From NCBI RefSeq assembly GCF_006717045.1, contig NZ_VFPH01000002.1:2728001-2792000 (forward strand): a stretch of DNA of 64,000 nucleotides, in the 5' to 3' direction. Source of the stretch: Pseudonocardia cypriaca (GTDB lineage Bacteria; Actinomycetota; Actinomycetes; Mycobacteriales; Pseudonocardiaceae). A program made the position numbers and the translations under genes. Below, one piece after another: positions 41,106 through 48,549 of the stretch. The notes beneath the pieces were generated by a model. The model was not told the DNA's origin and searched no databases. It was given only the letters and a program-made list of their open reading frames with translations. Position 1 is the first letter of the stretch; the number at the start of each line of letters is the position of its first letter.

Positions 41106-41173
41106 CCATGATCGAGGTCTGGGCGCGAAAACGGCGAAATCCAGCCGGGAACGCGCCGAAACACCGATCATGG
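41106..41173. repeat. Nested two-step dyad symmetry
   Basis: CCATGATCG (41106-41114), then 7 bp, GGCGCG (41122-41127), 24 bp, CGCGCC (41152-41157), 7 bp, CGATCATGG (41165-41173). Both pairs of arms are perfect and the 7-bp spacers are equal, so the structure is symmetric at two levels. Function unknown. Confidence 0.65.
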
Positions 41174-41434
41174 GCGGGACCGAGGTCGCGGCCAGGCTGA
41201 TCGGCGCGAGGAGCACACCAGCGTCGCCGGCGAAGCCGTCAGGTACTGCTCGGGGCTGATCCGCAAGGTTCACGCACCCGTTCCCGGCCCACACTGCCCG
41301 TCGACCGATTGTGTGGACCGACAGGGGGTGCGCGAGCCCAAACCAGGTGCGCGACAGCAAGATCACCCCGACACCGGCCTCGACGGCCGAACTGGCGGGC
41401 GCAAACATCGTCGAAGTAGCGACCGGGATGCAAC
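41174..41434. other. Non-coding stretch after the repeats
   Basis: This 261-bp stretch contains only short frames with no domain and no good ribosome site. It may hold worn remains of a gene, for example leftward GRYFDDVCARQFG, but I cannot support one. Confidence 0.4.
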
Positions 41435-42721
41435 TCACGCACCGGGAGCCCGGCGGCCGGCCAGGAGGGTCCGGAGCGCCCCCGCCACCTCCCGCTCCGG
41501 CCGCCCCACCAGCTCTCCGTCCCGCACGACGACCCGCCCACCGACCACGACGTGCCTCGGTCGTCGGCCCGGCGCGGCCCACAAGAGCCCGGCGAGCGGG
41601 TCGGCGACGCCCGCGTCGGCGACGCCGGTGACGTCCCAGCAGGCCAGGTCGGCGGTGCAGCCAGGGTCCAGGCGACCCAGCTCGGGGCGCCCCAGCCCGG
41701 TGGCGGAGCCGGCGGTCGCCCAGGTGAGCACCTCGCGGGCGCTCACCGGGCGGCCGGAGAGGGGGGCCACCTGCATGGCGAGGCGGGCGTCGGCGAGGAG
41801 ATGGCCTGCGTCGTTGCTGCCGCCGCCGCTGGTCCCGAGCCCGACCGGGACGCCAGCGTCGGACAGCGCGGCCATCGGGGCCACCCCCCACCCCATGGGC
41901 ACGTCGCAACCGGGGGCGTGCGTCGCGCTCACGCCCGCCGCCGCGGCCCTGGCGATCTCGTCGCCGCTGACGTCGCACAGGTGCGCGATCGTGACGTCCG
42001 GGGCGAGCCAGCCCCACTCGTCGAGGAGGTCGAGGGGGCGGCGGCCGTAGCGCTGGGCCGCGACCTCGACGTCGACCTGCTCGTTCGCCTGCGTCCGTCG
42101 CCGGAGGCCTTGGCGGCGCGCGACCTCGCCGAGCAGCTCGAAGGTCTCCCTGCCGTCGCTGTGCACGCCTGCCGGTCCGACGGCGACCTGCACCATCCCG
42201 GTCGGGTCGCCGCCGAGCGCCGCCGCGATCGCGTCCGCGGAGGCGGCCGCCGCCTGCGGGTCGTCGCGCGCGCTGCCGCGGACGAACACCAGCCGCGCGC
42301 CCAGCTCTCCTGCGGCCGCGACGACGGCGCGGGCGATCCCCACCCCGTCGCCCGCGGGCCAGGTGAGGTGGTGGTCGGCCACCGTCGTCACCCCGCACAG
42401 GAGCGCCTCGGCGAGCCCGGCCGCAGCAGCGGCGTGCGCCAGCTCGTCGTCCACACCCACCGCGGCATATGCGGCGGCCATGCGCGGCAGCCAGTCGCGC
42501 ATGGGGACGCCGCGGGTACCGGGCAGCGTCCGGAACGCGGTCTGTAGCAGGTGGTGGTGGGCGTTCACGAGGCCGGGCGTGACCACGCACCCCGACGCGT
42601 CGAGCACCTCGCCCTCGACGGGGCCTGCCGCCACCCGCCCGTCCGGCCCGCAGGCGATCTCACCGCCCGGCAGCTCGGCGCTCCCCGTCCAGACCAGCTC
42701 GGCGCCCCGCACGATCAACAC
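41435..42721 (-). CDS. Amidohydrolase of the guanine/8-oxoguanine deaminase branch, two metal ligands replaced
   Basis: This 428-residue protein starts at GTG 42721 (VLIVRGAELVWTG), 10 nt after the MocR-type gene stop. The fold is clearly the TrzN/AtzA/8-oxoguanine deaminase group: VTPGLVNAHHHLLQTAFR with the first HxH intact, IAHLCDVSGDEI and SATHAPGCDV in place. But the segment normally HTHLAE reads RTQANEQ (ligand His to Gln) and the one normally GxDGxxSND reads GTSGGGSND (ligand Asp to Ser). A regular metal site is unlikely. It may be a binding protein or use a rebuilt site. It shares a transcription unit with the MocR regulator. Confidence 0.85.
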   Translation of the reverse strand: MLIVRGAELVWTGSAELPGGEIACGPDGRVAAGPVEGEVLDASGCVVTPGLVNAHHHLLQTAFRTLPGTRGVPMRDWLPRMAAAYAAVGVDDELAHAAAAAGLAEALLCGVTTVADHHLTWPAGDGVGIARAVVAAAGELGARLVFVRGSARDDPQAAAASADAIAAALGGDPTGMVQVAVGPAGVHSDGRETFELLGEVARRQGLRRRTQANEQVDVEVAAQRYGRRPLDLLDEWGWLAPDVTIAHLCDVSGDEIARAAAAGVSATHAPGCDVPMGWGVAPMAALSDAGVPVGLGTSGGGSNDAGHLLADARLAMQVAPLSGRPVSAREVLTWATAGSATGLGRPELGRLDPGCTADLACWDVTGVADAGVADPLAGLLWAAPGRRPRHVVVGGRVVVRDGELVGRPEREVAGALRTLLAGRRAPGA

Positions 42722-42731
42722 GGGCGAAGTT

Positions 42732-44060
42732 CTACTCGGTGCCGTCGTCGCCGGGCGCACCCCGGCCCAGCCCGGCGAGGACGTCGAGCGCGGCGGCGAG
42801 CGTGTCGAGCGGCGGTGTGGCCAGCGCCAGCCGGACGGCGCTCGGCGCGTGCCCGGCGCCCGCGGCGTACGAGGCGGCCGGCGTCACCGCGATCCCGCGC
42901 CGCGCGGCGGCCGCGACGAACGTCTCCGCCCGCCACGGCGACGGCAGCTCCCACCAGCAGTGGTAGGCCGCCGGGTCGGCGCGCACGGTGAACCCCGCCA
43001 GCCGCTCGGCCACGAGCGCCTGGCGCTGGGCCGCATCGACCCGCTTCGCGCTCTGGATCTCCGCCACGACCCCGTCGGCCATCCACCGCGTGGCGGCCTC
43101 CACGGCGAGGCTCTGGGCGAGCCATCCGCCCGAGCGGATCGCCGCGCGCACCCGCTGGTGGCGGGCCGTCGGCGGCACGAGGAACCCGAGGGTGCAGCCC
43201 GGGGCGACCCGCTTGGACAGGCTGTCCACCACGACGGTGTGCTCCGGCGCGAACGCCGCGAGCGGCGGCGGGTCGTCGCGGAGGAACGAGTAGATGCGGT
43301 CCTCGATGGCCGGGACGTCGAGCTCGGCGAGCACCTCGGCCAGCTCCCGCCTCCGCGGCACGGGCATGGTGACGCCGAGCGGGTTGTGCATGGTCGGCTG
43401 CAGGAACACCGCGTCGAGGCGCCCCGCGGCGCGCACCGCGCCGGGCTGCACTCCCTCGTCATCCACCGGGAGCGGCACGACCTCGACGCCGAGCCGCGCG
43501 GCGATCGTGCGCATGACGGGGTAGGTGAGCGTCTCGACGCCGAGCCGCCCGCCGACCGGCACGAGCGCGCCGATCGCCGCCGCGATGGCCTGCCGCCCGT
43601 TGCCGGCGAACAGCACCTGCTCCGGCTGTGGAGCCCAGCCCTCGCAGGCCAGCATCGCCGCGGCCGCCCGCCGGGCCGCGTCCGTGCCCGCGGCGCTGGC
43701 CGGCGACAGGCCGGCCCGCAGCCCGTCGGCGCGCAGCAAGCCCGACAGCGCGGGCGCGAGCAGCGCCTCCTGACCGTCGAGGATCGGGAAGTTCATCTGG
43801 AGGTCGATCGCGCCCGGCCGGTGCTCGGCGAGAGCGGGGCCGGGTTGCGGGGGCGCCGCCCGGACGAACGTGCCGCGGCCCACCTCGCCCGTCACCAGCC
43901 CGCGGCTGGAGAGCTCCGCGTAGACGCGCGACGCCGTGGACACCGCGATGCCGCGGTCGCGGGCGAACCGCCGCTGGGTGGGGAGCCGGTCGCCCGCACG
44001 GAGCCGCCCGCCCGCGATGTCGGCGGCGACGACGTCGGCCAGCGCCCGGTAGTCGTCCAC
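42732..44060 (-). CDS. MocR-family regulator (GntR helix-turn-helix fused to aminotransferase fold)
   Basis: This 442-residue protein starts at GTG 44060. Residues 1-68 are a GntR winged helix (RLPTQRRFARDRGIAVSTASRVYAELSSRGLVTGEVGRGTFV is the core). Residues 85-440 are an aminotransferase class I fold: LFAGNGRQAIAAAIG, QPTMHNPLGVTMP, EDRIYSFL and the PLP lysine in VVVDSLSKRVAPG. Relatives such as GabR and PdxR sense amino compounds through PLP and activate a divergent target. The divergent target here is an alpha/beta hydrolase, and the gap carries a direct repeat spaced as GabR sites are. The start VDDYRALADVVAADI is slightly short but contains the first helix. Confidence 0.92.
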   Translation of the reverse strand: MDDYRALADVVAADIAGGRLRAGDRLPTQRRFARDRGIAVSTASRVYAELSSRGLVTGEVGRGTFVRAAPPQPGPALAEHRPGAIDLQMNFPILDGQEALLAPALSGLLRADGLRAGLSPASAAGTDAARRAAAAMLACEGWAPQPEQVLFAGNGRQAIAAAIGALVPVGGRLGVETLTYPVMRTIAARLGVEVVPLPVDDEGVQPGAVRAAGRLDAVFLQPTMHNPLGVTMPVPRRRELAEVLAELDVPAIEDRIYSFLRDDPPPLAAFAPEHTVVVDSLSKRVAPGCTLGFLVPPTARHQRVRAAIRSGGWLAQSLAVEAATRWMADGVVAEIQSAKRVDAAQRQALVAERLAGFTVRADPAAYHCWWELPSPWRAETFVAAAARRGIAVTPAASYAAGAGHAPSAVRLALATPPLDTLAAALDVLAGLGRGAPGDDGTE

Positions 44061-44101
44061 TATTGCTCCGAGTTCATTGTCGCGACGCAGCGGTATTGCT
44101 C
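44061..44101. promoter_or_regulatory. Direct repeat, candidate MocR operator
   Basis: TATTGCTC occurs at 44061-44068 and again at 44094-44101, exactly 33 bp apart, in the 92-bp gap between the MocR gene and the divergent hydrolase. MocR regulators such as GabR bind two short direct repeats about three helical turns apart. The first repeat touches the MocR start codon, which fits autorepression. Confidence 0.65.
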
Positions 44102-44152
44102 TGCTGCTTTGTACCGATCAGACTCGGAACGGTCAAACCGGGAGGAGCAGGG

Positions 44153-44944
44153 ATGCGCACCATCGCACTGGAACGGACCGTTCTCGCGTACGAGGACGTG
44201 GGACCCGACCGCGGCACGCCGCTGCTCCTGGTGCACGGGCACCCGTTCGACCGCTCGATGTGGGAGCCGCAGCTGCGCCACTTCGGCGCCGACCGGCGGG
44301 TGATCGTGCCCGACCTGCGCGGCTACGGGGCCAGCGGCGGTGCGGTGCCCGAGTGGTCGGCGTTCGTCGACGACCTCGCCGCGCTCCTGGACGGCTTGCG
44401 CGTGCCCCGCGCCGTGGTGGTGGGACTGTCGATGGGCGGGCAGATCGCGCTCGAGCTCTGGGCCCGGCAGCCGGGCCGCGTTGCCGGGCTGCTGATCGCC
44501 GACACGACAGCGGCAGGCGAGACCGCGAGCTCCCGTGCAGCGCGGATCGCGCAGGCACAGCGCCTGTCGCACGACGGAATGGACCCGTACGCGGTCGAGA
44601 ACCTCTACCTGATGGTCTCGCCGGACGCCCCGGCCGAGGTGGCCCGGCACGTCCTCGCGATGATGCGCTCCACGGACCCCGCAGGCGCAGCGGCTGCCCA
44701 GCGCGCCCGCGCCGACCGCCCCGACCGGCGGGCCGACCTCGCTGCCGTCGCGGTGCCGACGGTCGTGGTCGTCGGCGGCGAGGACTCCTTCACCCCGGTC
44801 GCGGACGCGCGGGTGATCGCCGACGGCGTGCCGGGCGCGGAGCTGGTGGTCGTGGACGGCGCGGCGCACATGCCCAACCTGGAGGGCCCGGACGCGTTCA
44901 ACGCCGCCCTGCAGCGCCTCCTGGACCGCGTGCCCGGAGATTGA
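44153..44944 (+). CDS. Alpha/beta hydrolase
   Basis: This 263-residue hydrolase starts at ATG 44153 with GGAGGAG upstream. Oxyanion motif LLVHGHPFDRSMW (about residue 28), DLRGYGAS, nucleophile elbow VGLSMGGQIALELW (Ser about 93), acid in VGGEDSFTP and catalytic His in GAAHMPNLE. All triad parts are in place. The fold covers esterases, C-C hydrolases and lactonases. As the only gene divergent from the MocR regulator it is probably its target, so its substrate may be linked to an amino compound. Confidence 0.92.
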   Translation: MRTIALERTVLAYEDVGPDRGTPLLLVHGHPFDRSMWEPQLRHFGADRRVIVPDLRGYGASGGAVPEWSAFVDDLAALLDGLRVPRAVVVGLSMGGQIALELWARQPGRVAGLLIADTTAAGETASSRAARIAQAQRLSHDGMDPYAVENLYLMVSPDAPAEVARHVLAMMRSTDPAGAAAAQRARADRPDRRADLAAVAVPTVVVVGGEDSFTPVADARVIADGVPGAELVVVDGAAHMPNLEGPDAFNAALQRLLDRVPGD

Positions 44945-45033
44945 TCCGAGCTCTTTGCTCCGAGCACCCGATGGTCGGGATCTTTCCCCGTTCCGGCCCG
45001 GGGTGACCACCCGCGCTGGCAGCATCCCCACCC

Positions 45034-45999
45034 GTGACCGCTGCCGTCGGCTCCCGCATGACGTCGATGCACGTGTTCTGCGCGGTCCTGCTGGTCGCGA
45101 TCGCAGGCCGGCCACTGCTCGTCGACGCGCTCTCGGTGCCCGTGCTGCAGACCGCGGCCACGGTGTTCGTGGCCGTCTGCGTGCAGGCGCTGCCGTTCCT
45201 CGTGCTCGGAGTGCTGCTGTCCGGCGCGATCGCGGCGTTCGTCTCGCCGTCGGTGCTGCGCCGGGTGCTGCCCGCGCGCACGGGCGCGGCCGTGCCGGTG
45301 GCCGCTTCCGCCGGCCTCGTGCTGCCGGGCTGCGAGTGCGCGTCGGTGCCGGTGGCGCGGCGGCTGATCGGCCAGGGCGTACCGGACGCCGCGGCGCTGA
45401 CGTTCCTGCTCGCCGCCCCCGCGGTCAACCCGGTGGTGCTGGTGGCCACCGCGGTCGCGTTCCCCGGCGAGCCGCGGATGGTGCTCGCCAGGGCCGTGGG
45501 AGCACTCGCCACCGCGTGCGTCACCGGCTGGCTGTGGCAGCGGTTCGGCAAGGCCGAGTGGATCGTCCGCCGGGCCGTACCTCCCCCGTCGGACGGCGGG
45601 CGCTGGGCCGTGCTCGCCGAGACCGCGCGCCACGACCTCGTATCCGCGGGCGGGTTCCTCGTGGTCGGCGCGGCCGCGGCGGCGGCGCTTTCGGTGCTCG
45701 TGCCACCCGCCTGGACCGAGGCGCTCGCCGGGCAGCTCGTGCTCGCCGTGCTGGTCATGGCCCTGCTGGCGGTGGTGCTCGCCCTGTGCAGCGAGGCCGA
45801 CGCGTTCGTGGCCGCGTCGCTCACGACGCTCCCGCTGCTGCCCCGGCTCGTGTTCCTCGTCGTCGGCCCGGCGGTCGACGTCAAGCTGATCGCGCTGCAG
45901 GCGGGCACGTTCGGACGGGCGTTCGCCGCCCGCTTCGCGCCGCTGACGTTCACGGTCGCGGTGCTCTGCGCGGTCGGCTCCGGGCTGGTGCTGCTGTGA
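45034..45999 (+). CDS. Predicted permease, YraQ/YcgR (UPF0718, ArsP-related) family
   Basis: This 321-residue membrane protein starts at GTG 45034 and has eight to nine helices. The family motif PGCECASVPVARRLI (about residue 108) with its cysteine pair and a later CSEADAFVAASL (about residue 252) are repeats of the permease half-site. LAAPAVNPVVLVATAV is also typical. Relatives include ArsP exporters and B. subtilis YcgR. The stop overlaps the start of a TIGR03943-like gene (GTGA), the same pairing as YcgR-YcgQ, which in Bacillus is under zinc control. No Zur-like site was seen upstream. Confidence 0.88.
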   Translation: MTAAVGSRMTSMHVFCAVLLVAIAGRPLLVDALSVPVLQTAATVFVAVCVQALPFLVLGVLLSGAIAAFVSPSVLRRVLPARTGAAVPVAASAGLVLPGCECASVPVARRLIGQGVPDAAALTFLLAAPAVNPVVLVATAVAFPGEPRMVLARAVGALATACVTGWLWQRFGKAEWIVRRAVPPPSDGGRWAVLAETARHDLVSAGGFLVVGAAAAAALSVLVPPAWTEALAGQLVLAVLVMALLAVVLALCSEADAFVAASLTTLPLLPRLVFLVVGPAVDVKLIALQAGTFGRAFAARFAPLTFTVAVLCAVGSGLVLL

Positions 46000-46670
46000 G
46001 GCGCGACACCCAGCACGTCCTGCTCGTGCTGCTCGGCGGCGCGCTGCTGCGGATCGCCGCCGACGACACCTACCTGCGCTACGTCCGCCCGTCCCACCGC
46101 TGGCTGCTGCTCGCCGCGGGCGCCGTGATCGTGGCGCTCGCGCTCGTCGGTCTGGTGCGCGACCGCGCCGGGCCGCCCGAGCACGAGCACGGCCACGGGC
46201 ACGGGCCCTGGCTGCTGCTCGCGCCCGTCCTCGTGATCGCGCTGGTCGTCCCGCCCGCGCTGGGCGCCGACGCCGTGAGCCGGGCGGGTGCGGGCAACGC
46301 GGTGGTGCAGGAGTCCGACGTGTTCGGGCCGCTGCCGGCCGAGCTCTCGGTGGCCGAGTTCGTGCAGCGCGCGGTGTGGGACACCAGCGGCTCCCTCGAC
46401 GGGCGCGAGGTCGCGCTCACCGGGTTCGTGCTGCGCCGCGGCGCGGCCACCGAGTTGGCCCGGCTGACGATCGCCTGCTGCGCGGCCGACGCCCGCCCGG
46501 TCCGCGTGCGGCTGGTCGGCGACGTCGGCGACCACGCCGCCGACACCTGGCTCCAGGTGCGGGGCGTCCTGCAGGCCGGTAGCGCGACGGCGACCAACGG
46601 CCACGTCCCCGCACTGACCGTCAGCGAGGCCCGGACGATCCCGCCGCCACCGGATCCCTACGAGTACTGA
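45996..46670 (+). CDS. TIGR03943/DUF1980-type subunit, YcgQ-like
   Basis: This 224-residue protein starts at GTG 45996 (VRRDTQHVLLVLLGGALLRIAADDTYLRYVRPSHRWLLL). It has two N-terminal helices, a short His-rich loop HEHGHGHG between helices 2 and 3, a third helix, then an external soluble domain (about residues 110-215: REVALTGFVLRRGAATELARLTIACCAADARPVRVR) with a conserved CC pair. It is the known partner of YraQ-type permeases. The His-rich loop suggests metal contact. Transport of zinc or another metal, or of a folate-like or thiol compound, remains open. Confidence 0.85.
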   Translation: MRRDTQHVLLVLLGGALLRIAADDTYLRYVRPSHRWLLLAAGAVIVALALVGLVRDRAGPPEHEHGHGHGPWLLLAPVLVIALVVPPALGADAVSRAGAGNAVVQESDVFGPLPAELSVAEFVQRAVWDTSGSLDGREVALTGFVLRRGAATELARLTIACCAADARPVRVRLVGDVGDHAADTWLQVRGVLQAGSATATNGHVPALTVSEARTIPPPPDPYEY

Positions 46671-46737
46671 CCCTGCGACTCCCGGATCCGGCCCGATCTC
46701 GTCGGCGCCGGAAGATGGCGCTTCGCGGGTACGCCGG

Positions 46738-47361
46738 TCACCCGTGGGGAACCGAGTCCGATCGCGAGCGGACGCGGCGCACGATCAGGACGACCAGCCC
46801 CACCGCGAGCAGCCCGAGCACCACGTAGCTGATGGGGCCGAGGTACCGCTCCACCTGGTCCCAGTTGTTCCCCAGCGCCCAGCCCAAAGCGATGAAGGCC
46901 GCGTTCCAGACCCCGCTGCCGATCGTGGTGAGCACGAGGAACCGCGACAGCGGCATGCCGGCGATCCCGGCCGGGATCGACACCACGCTGCGCAGGAACG
47001 GGACGCATCGGCCGAGCAGCACGACCTTGCCCCCGTGCCGCTCGAAGACCCGCTCACCCCGGTCGAGGTCCTTCTGGCTCACGAACACGAACCAGCGGTG
47101 GCCGGCGAGCCGGTGCAACCGCTCGTAGCCCAACCACGTCCCCAGGCCGTAGAGCAGCAGCGCACCGAGCACCGACCCGGCCGTGGCGGCGGGCCAGACG
47201 GCGAGGACGTTCAGGGCGCCGGAGCGGGCCCGGAACCCGGCGAGCGGGAGGATCACCTCTGACGGAATCGGTGGGACGACGTTTTCGAGCAGGATGAGCA
47301 GCCCCACCCCCGCTGCCCCCAGCCGGTCGACGATCGAGAACACCCAGTCGGCCACGCACAT
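46738..47361 (-). CDS. DedA-family membrane protein
   Basis: This 207-residue protein starts at ATG 47361. The DedA (SNARE-associated/VTT) signature is LENVVPPIPSEVILPLAGF (about residue 25) with the re-entrant loop, and GRCVPFLRSVVSIPAGIAGMPLSRF (about residue 113), whose Arg residues are needed in YqjA-type proteins. Four to five helices. DedA proteins move lipids or support proton-driven processes in the envelope. It is divergent from the YbdK-type gene with a 54-bp gap. Confidence 0.93.
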   Translation of the reverse strand: MCVADWVFSIVDRLGAAGVGLLILLENVVPPIPSEVILPLAGFRARSGALNVLAVWPAATAGSVLGALLLYGLGTWLGYERLHRLAGHRWFVFVSQKDLDRGERVFERHGGKVVLLGRCVPFLRSVVSIPAGIAGMPLSRFLVLTTIGSGVWNAAFIALGWALGNNWDQVERYLGPISYVVLGLLAVGLVVLIVRRVRSRSDSVPHG

Positions 47362-47415
47362 GGGTGCCCGAAACGGGCGATACCGACGCGCGGAACAGTG
47401 GGTACTTTTCTCCGC

Positions 47416-48483
47416 GTGACCGTACGGACGCTGGGCGTCGAAGAAGAGTTCCTGCTGGTCGACCCGGAGACGGGGCGGCCGAGGGCGGTGGGGCAGGCGG
47501 TGCTCGCCGCGTCCGAGGACGGTGAGCTCACCGCGGAGCTGCAGCAGGAGCAGGTGGAGACCGCCACCAAGCCCTGTCACACCCTCGACGAGCTGTCGGA
47601 GCAGATCCGCTCGGCGCGGTTGGCCGCCTCGGAGGCCGCAGCCGACGTCGGCGTAGCGCTCGTCCCGCTCGCGACCTCGCCGCTCGCGGTCGAGCCGACG
47701 ATCATGCCGTCGCGCCGGTACGCGGAGATGGCCCGCCGGTTCGGGCTCACCGTCGCAGAGGGGCTCACCTGCGGGTGCCACGTCCACGTCGCGGTCGACT
47801 CACCGGAGGAGGGCGTCGCCGTCCTCGACCGGATCCGGCCGTGGCTCGCGCCGCTGCACGCGCTGTCGGTCAACTCCCCGTTCTGGAACGGGGAGGATTC
47901 CGGGTACCAGAGCTTCCGCGGGCAGGCCTGGCAGCGCTGGCCGTCGGCGGGCCCGTACGCGCCCTTCGGGTCGATCGCGGCGTACCGGGAGTTCGTCGAC
48001 ACCGCGCTCGGCACCGACACGCTCATCGACGAGGGGATGATCTACCTCGACGCGCGGCTGTCGCGGCGGCTCCCGACCGTCGAGGTGCGGGTGGCCGACG
48101 TCTGCCGTGAGCCCGACGACGCCGTGCTCGGGGCCGGGCTCGTCAGGGCGCTCGTGCAGACCGCGGCCGACGCCGCCGAGCGCGGCTCGGCGCCCGACCC
48201 CGTGCGCACCGAGGTACTGCGGCTCGCGGCGTGGCGGGCGAGCCGCTCGGGCCTGGACGGCGAGCTGCTGGACCCGCGCACGTGGCGCCCCGCTCCCGCG
48301 GCCGAGGTGCTGGAGGGGCTGGTCGCGCACGTGACCCCGGCGCTGGAGGAGTCCGGCGACCTCCACCTGGTGCGCGACTTGCTCGGCGCCGTGCTGCGCA
48401 GGGGCACGGGTGCGCAGCGCCAACGCGAGATCATGACCCGCACGGGCGACCTGGCGGAGGTCGTCCGGGACGCGGTGGACTAG
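47416..48483 (+). CDS. Carboxylate-amine ligase, YbdK/GCS2 family
   Basis: This 355-residue ATP-grasp-like glutamate-cysteine ligase family 2 protein starts at GTG 47416 (VTVRTLGVEEEFLLVDPETG), with GTG 47398 as an alternative. Landmarks are VEEEF at the start, TAELQQEQVETATKPC, CGCHVHVAVDSPE and PTVEVRVADVCREPDDAV. Relatives have weak glutamate-cysteine ligase activity or take part in ergothioneine-type thiol synthesis (EgtA). The organism appears to use mycothiol, so glutathione synthesis is not implied. Followed by a palindromic repeat before a convergent gene. Confidence 0.9.
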   Translation: MTVRTLGVEEEFLLVDPETGRPRAVGQAVLAASEDGELTAELQQEQVETATKPCHTLDELSEQIRSARLAASEAAADVGVALVPLATSPLAVEPTIMPSRRYAEMARRFGLTVAEGLTCGCHVHVAVDSPEEGVAVLDRIRPWLAPLHALSVNSPFWNGEDSGYQSFRGQAWQRWPSAGPYAPFGSIAAYREFVDTALGTDTLIDEGMIYLDARLSRRLPTVEVRVADVCREPDDAVLGAGLVRALVQTAADAAERGSAPDPVRTEVLRLAAWRASRSGLDGELLDPRTWRPAPAAEVLEGLVAHVTPALEESGDLHLVRDLLGAVLRRGTGAQRQREIMTRTGDLAEVVRDAVD

Positions 48484-48485
48484 CC

Positions 48486-48538
48486 GTCAGCATGGCCACC
48501 TTCATGACGCCTGCGGTCGTGAAGGTGGCCATGCTGAC
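48486..48538. repeat. 53-bp palindromic repeat element (family copy 3)
   Basis: Arms at 48486-48508 and 48516-48538 pair at 22 of 23 positions around a 7-nt loop. The left arm begins GTCAGCATGGCCACC and differs from the unit at 20388-20410 at three of 23 positions. It starts 2 bp after the YbdK-type stop and ends 11 bp before the end of the convergent fadB gene, so it probably works as a two-way terminator. Confidence 0.8.
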
Positions 48539-48549
48539 ACTCCGACCGG

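Noticed and set aside
41174..41434. Short frames on both strands in the gap before the deaminase-like gene
   Set aside because: No ribosome site, no recognisable domain and no fit with codon use. Treated as non-coding.
44945..45033. Zur box upstream of the YcgR/YcgQ-like pair
   Set aside because: I looked for a TGAAAATnATTTTCA-like dyad and found none in the 89-bp gap.
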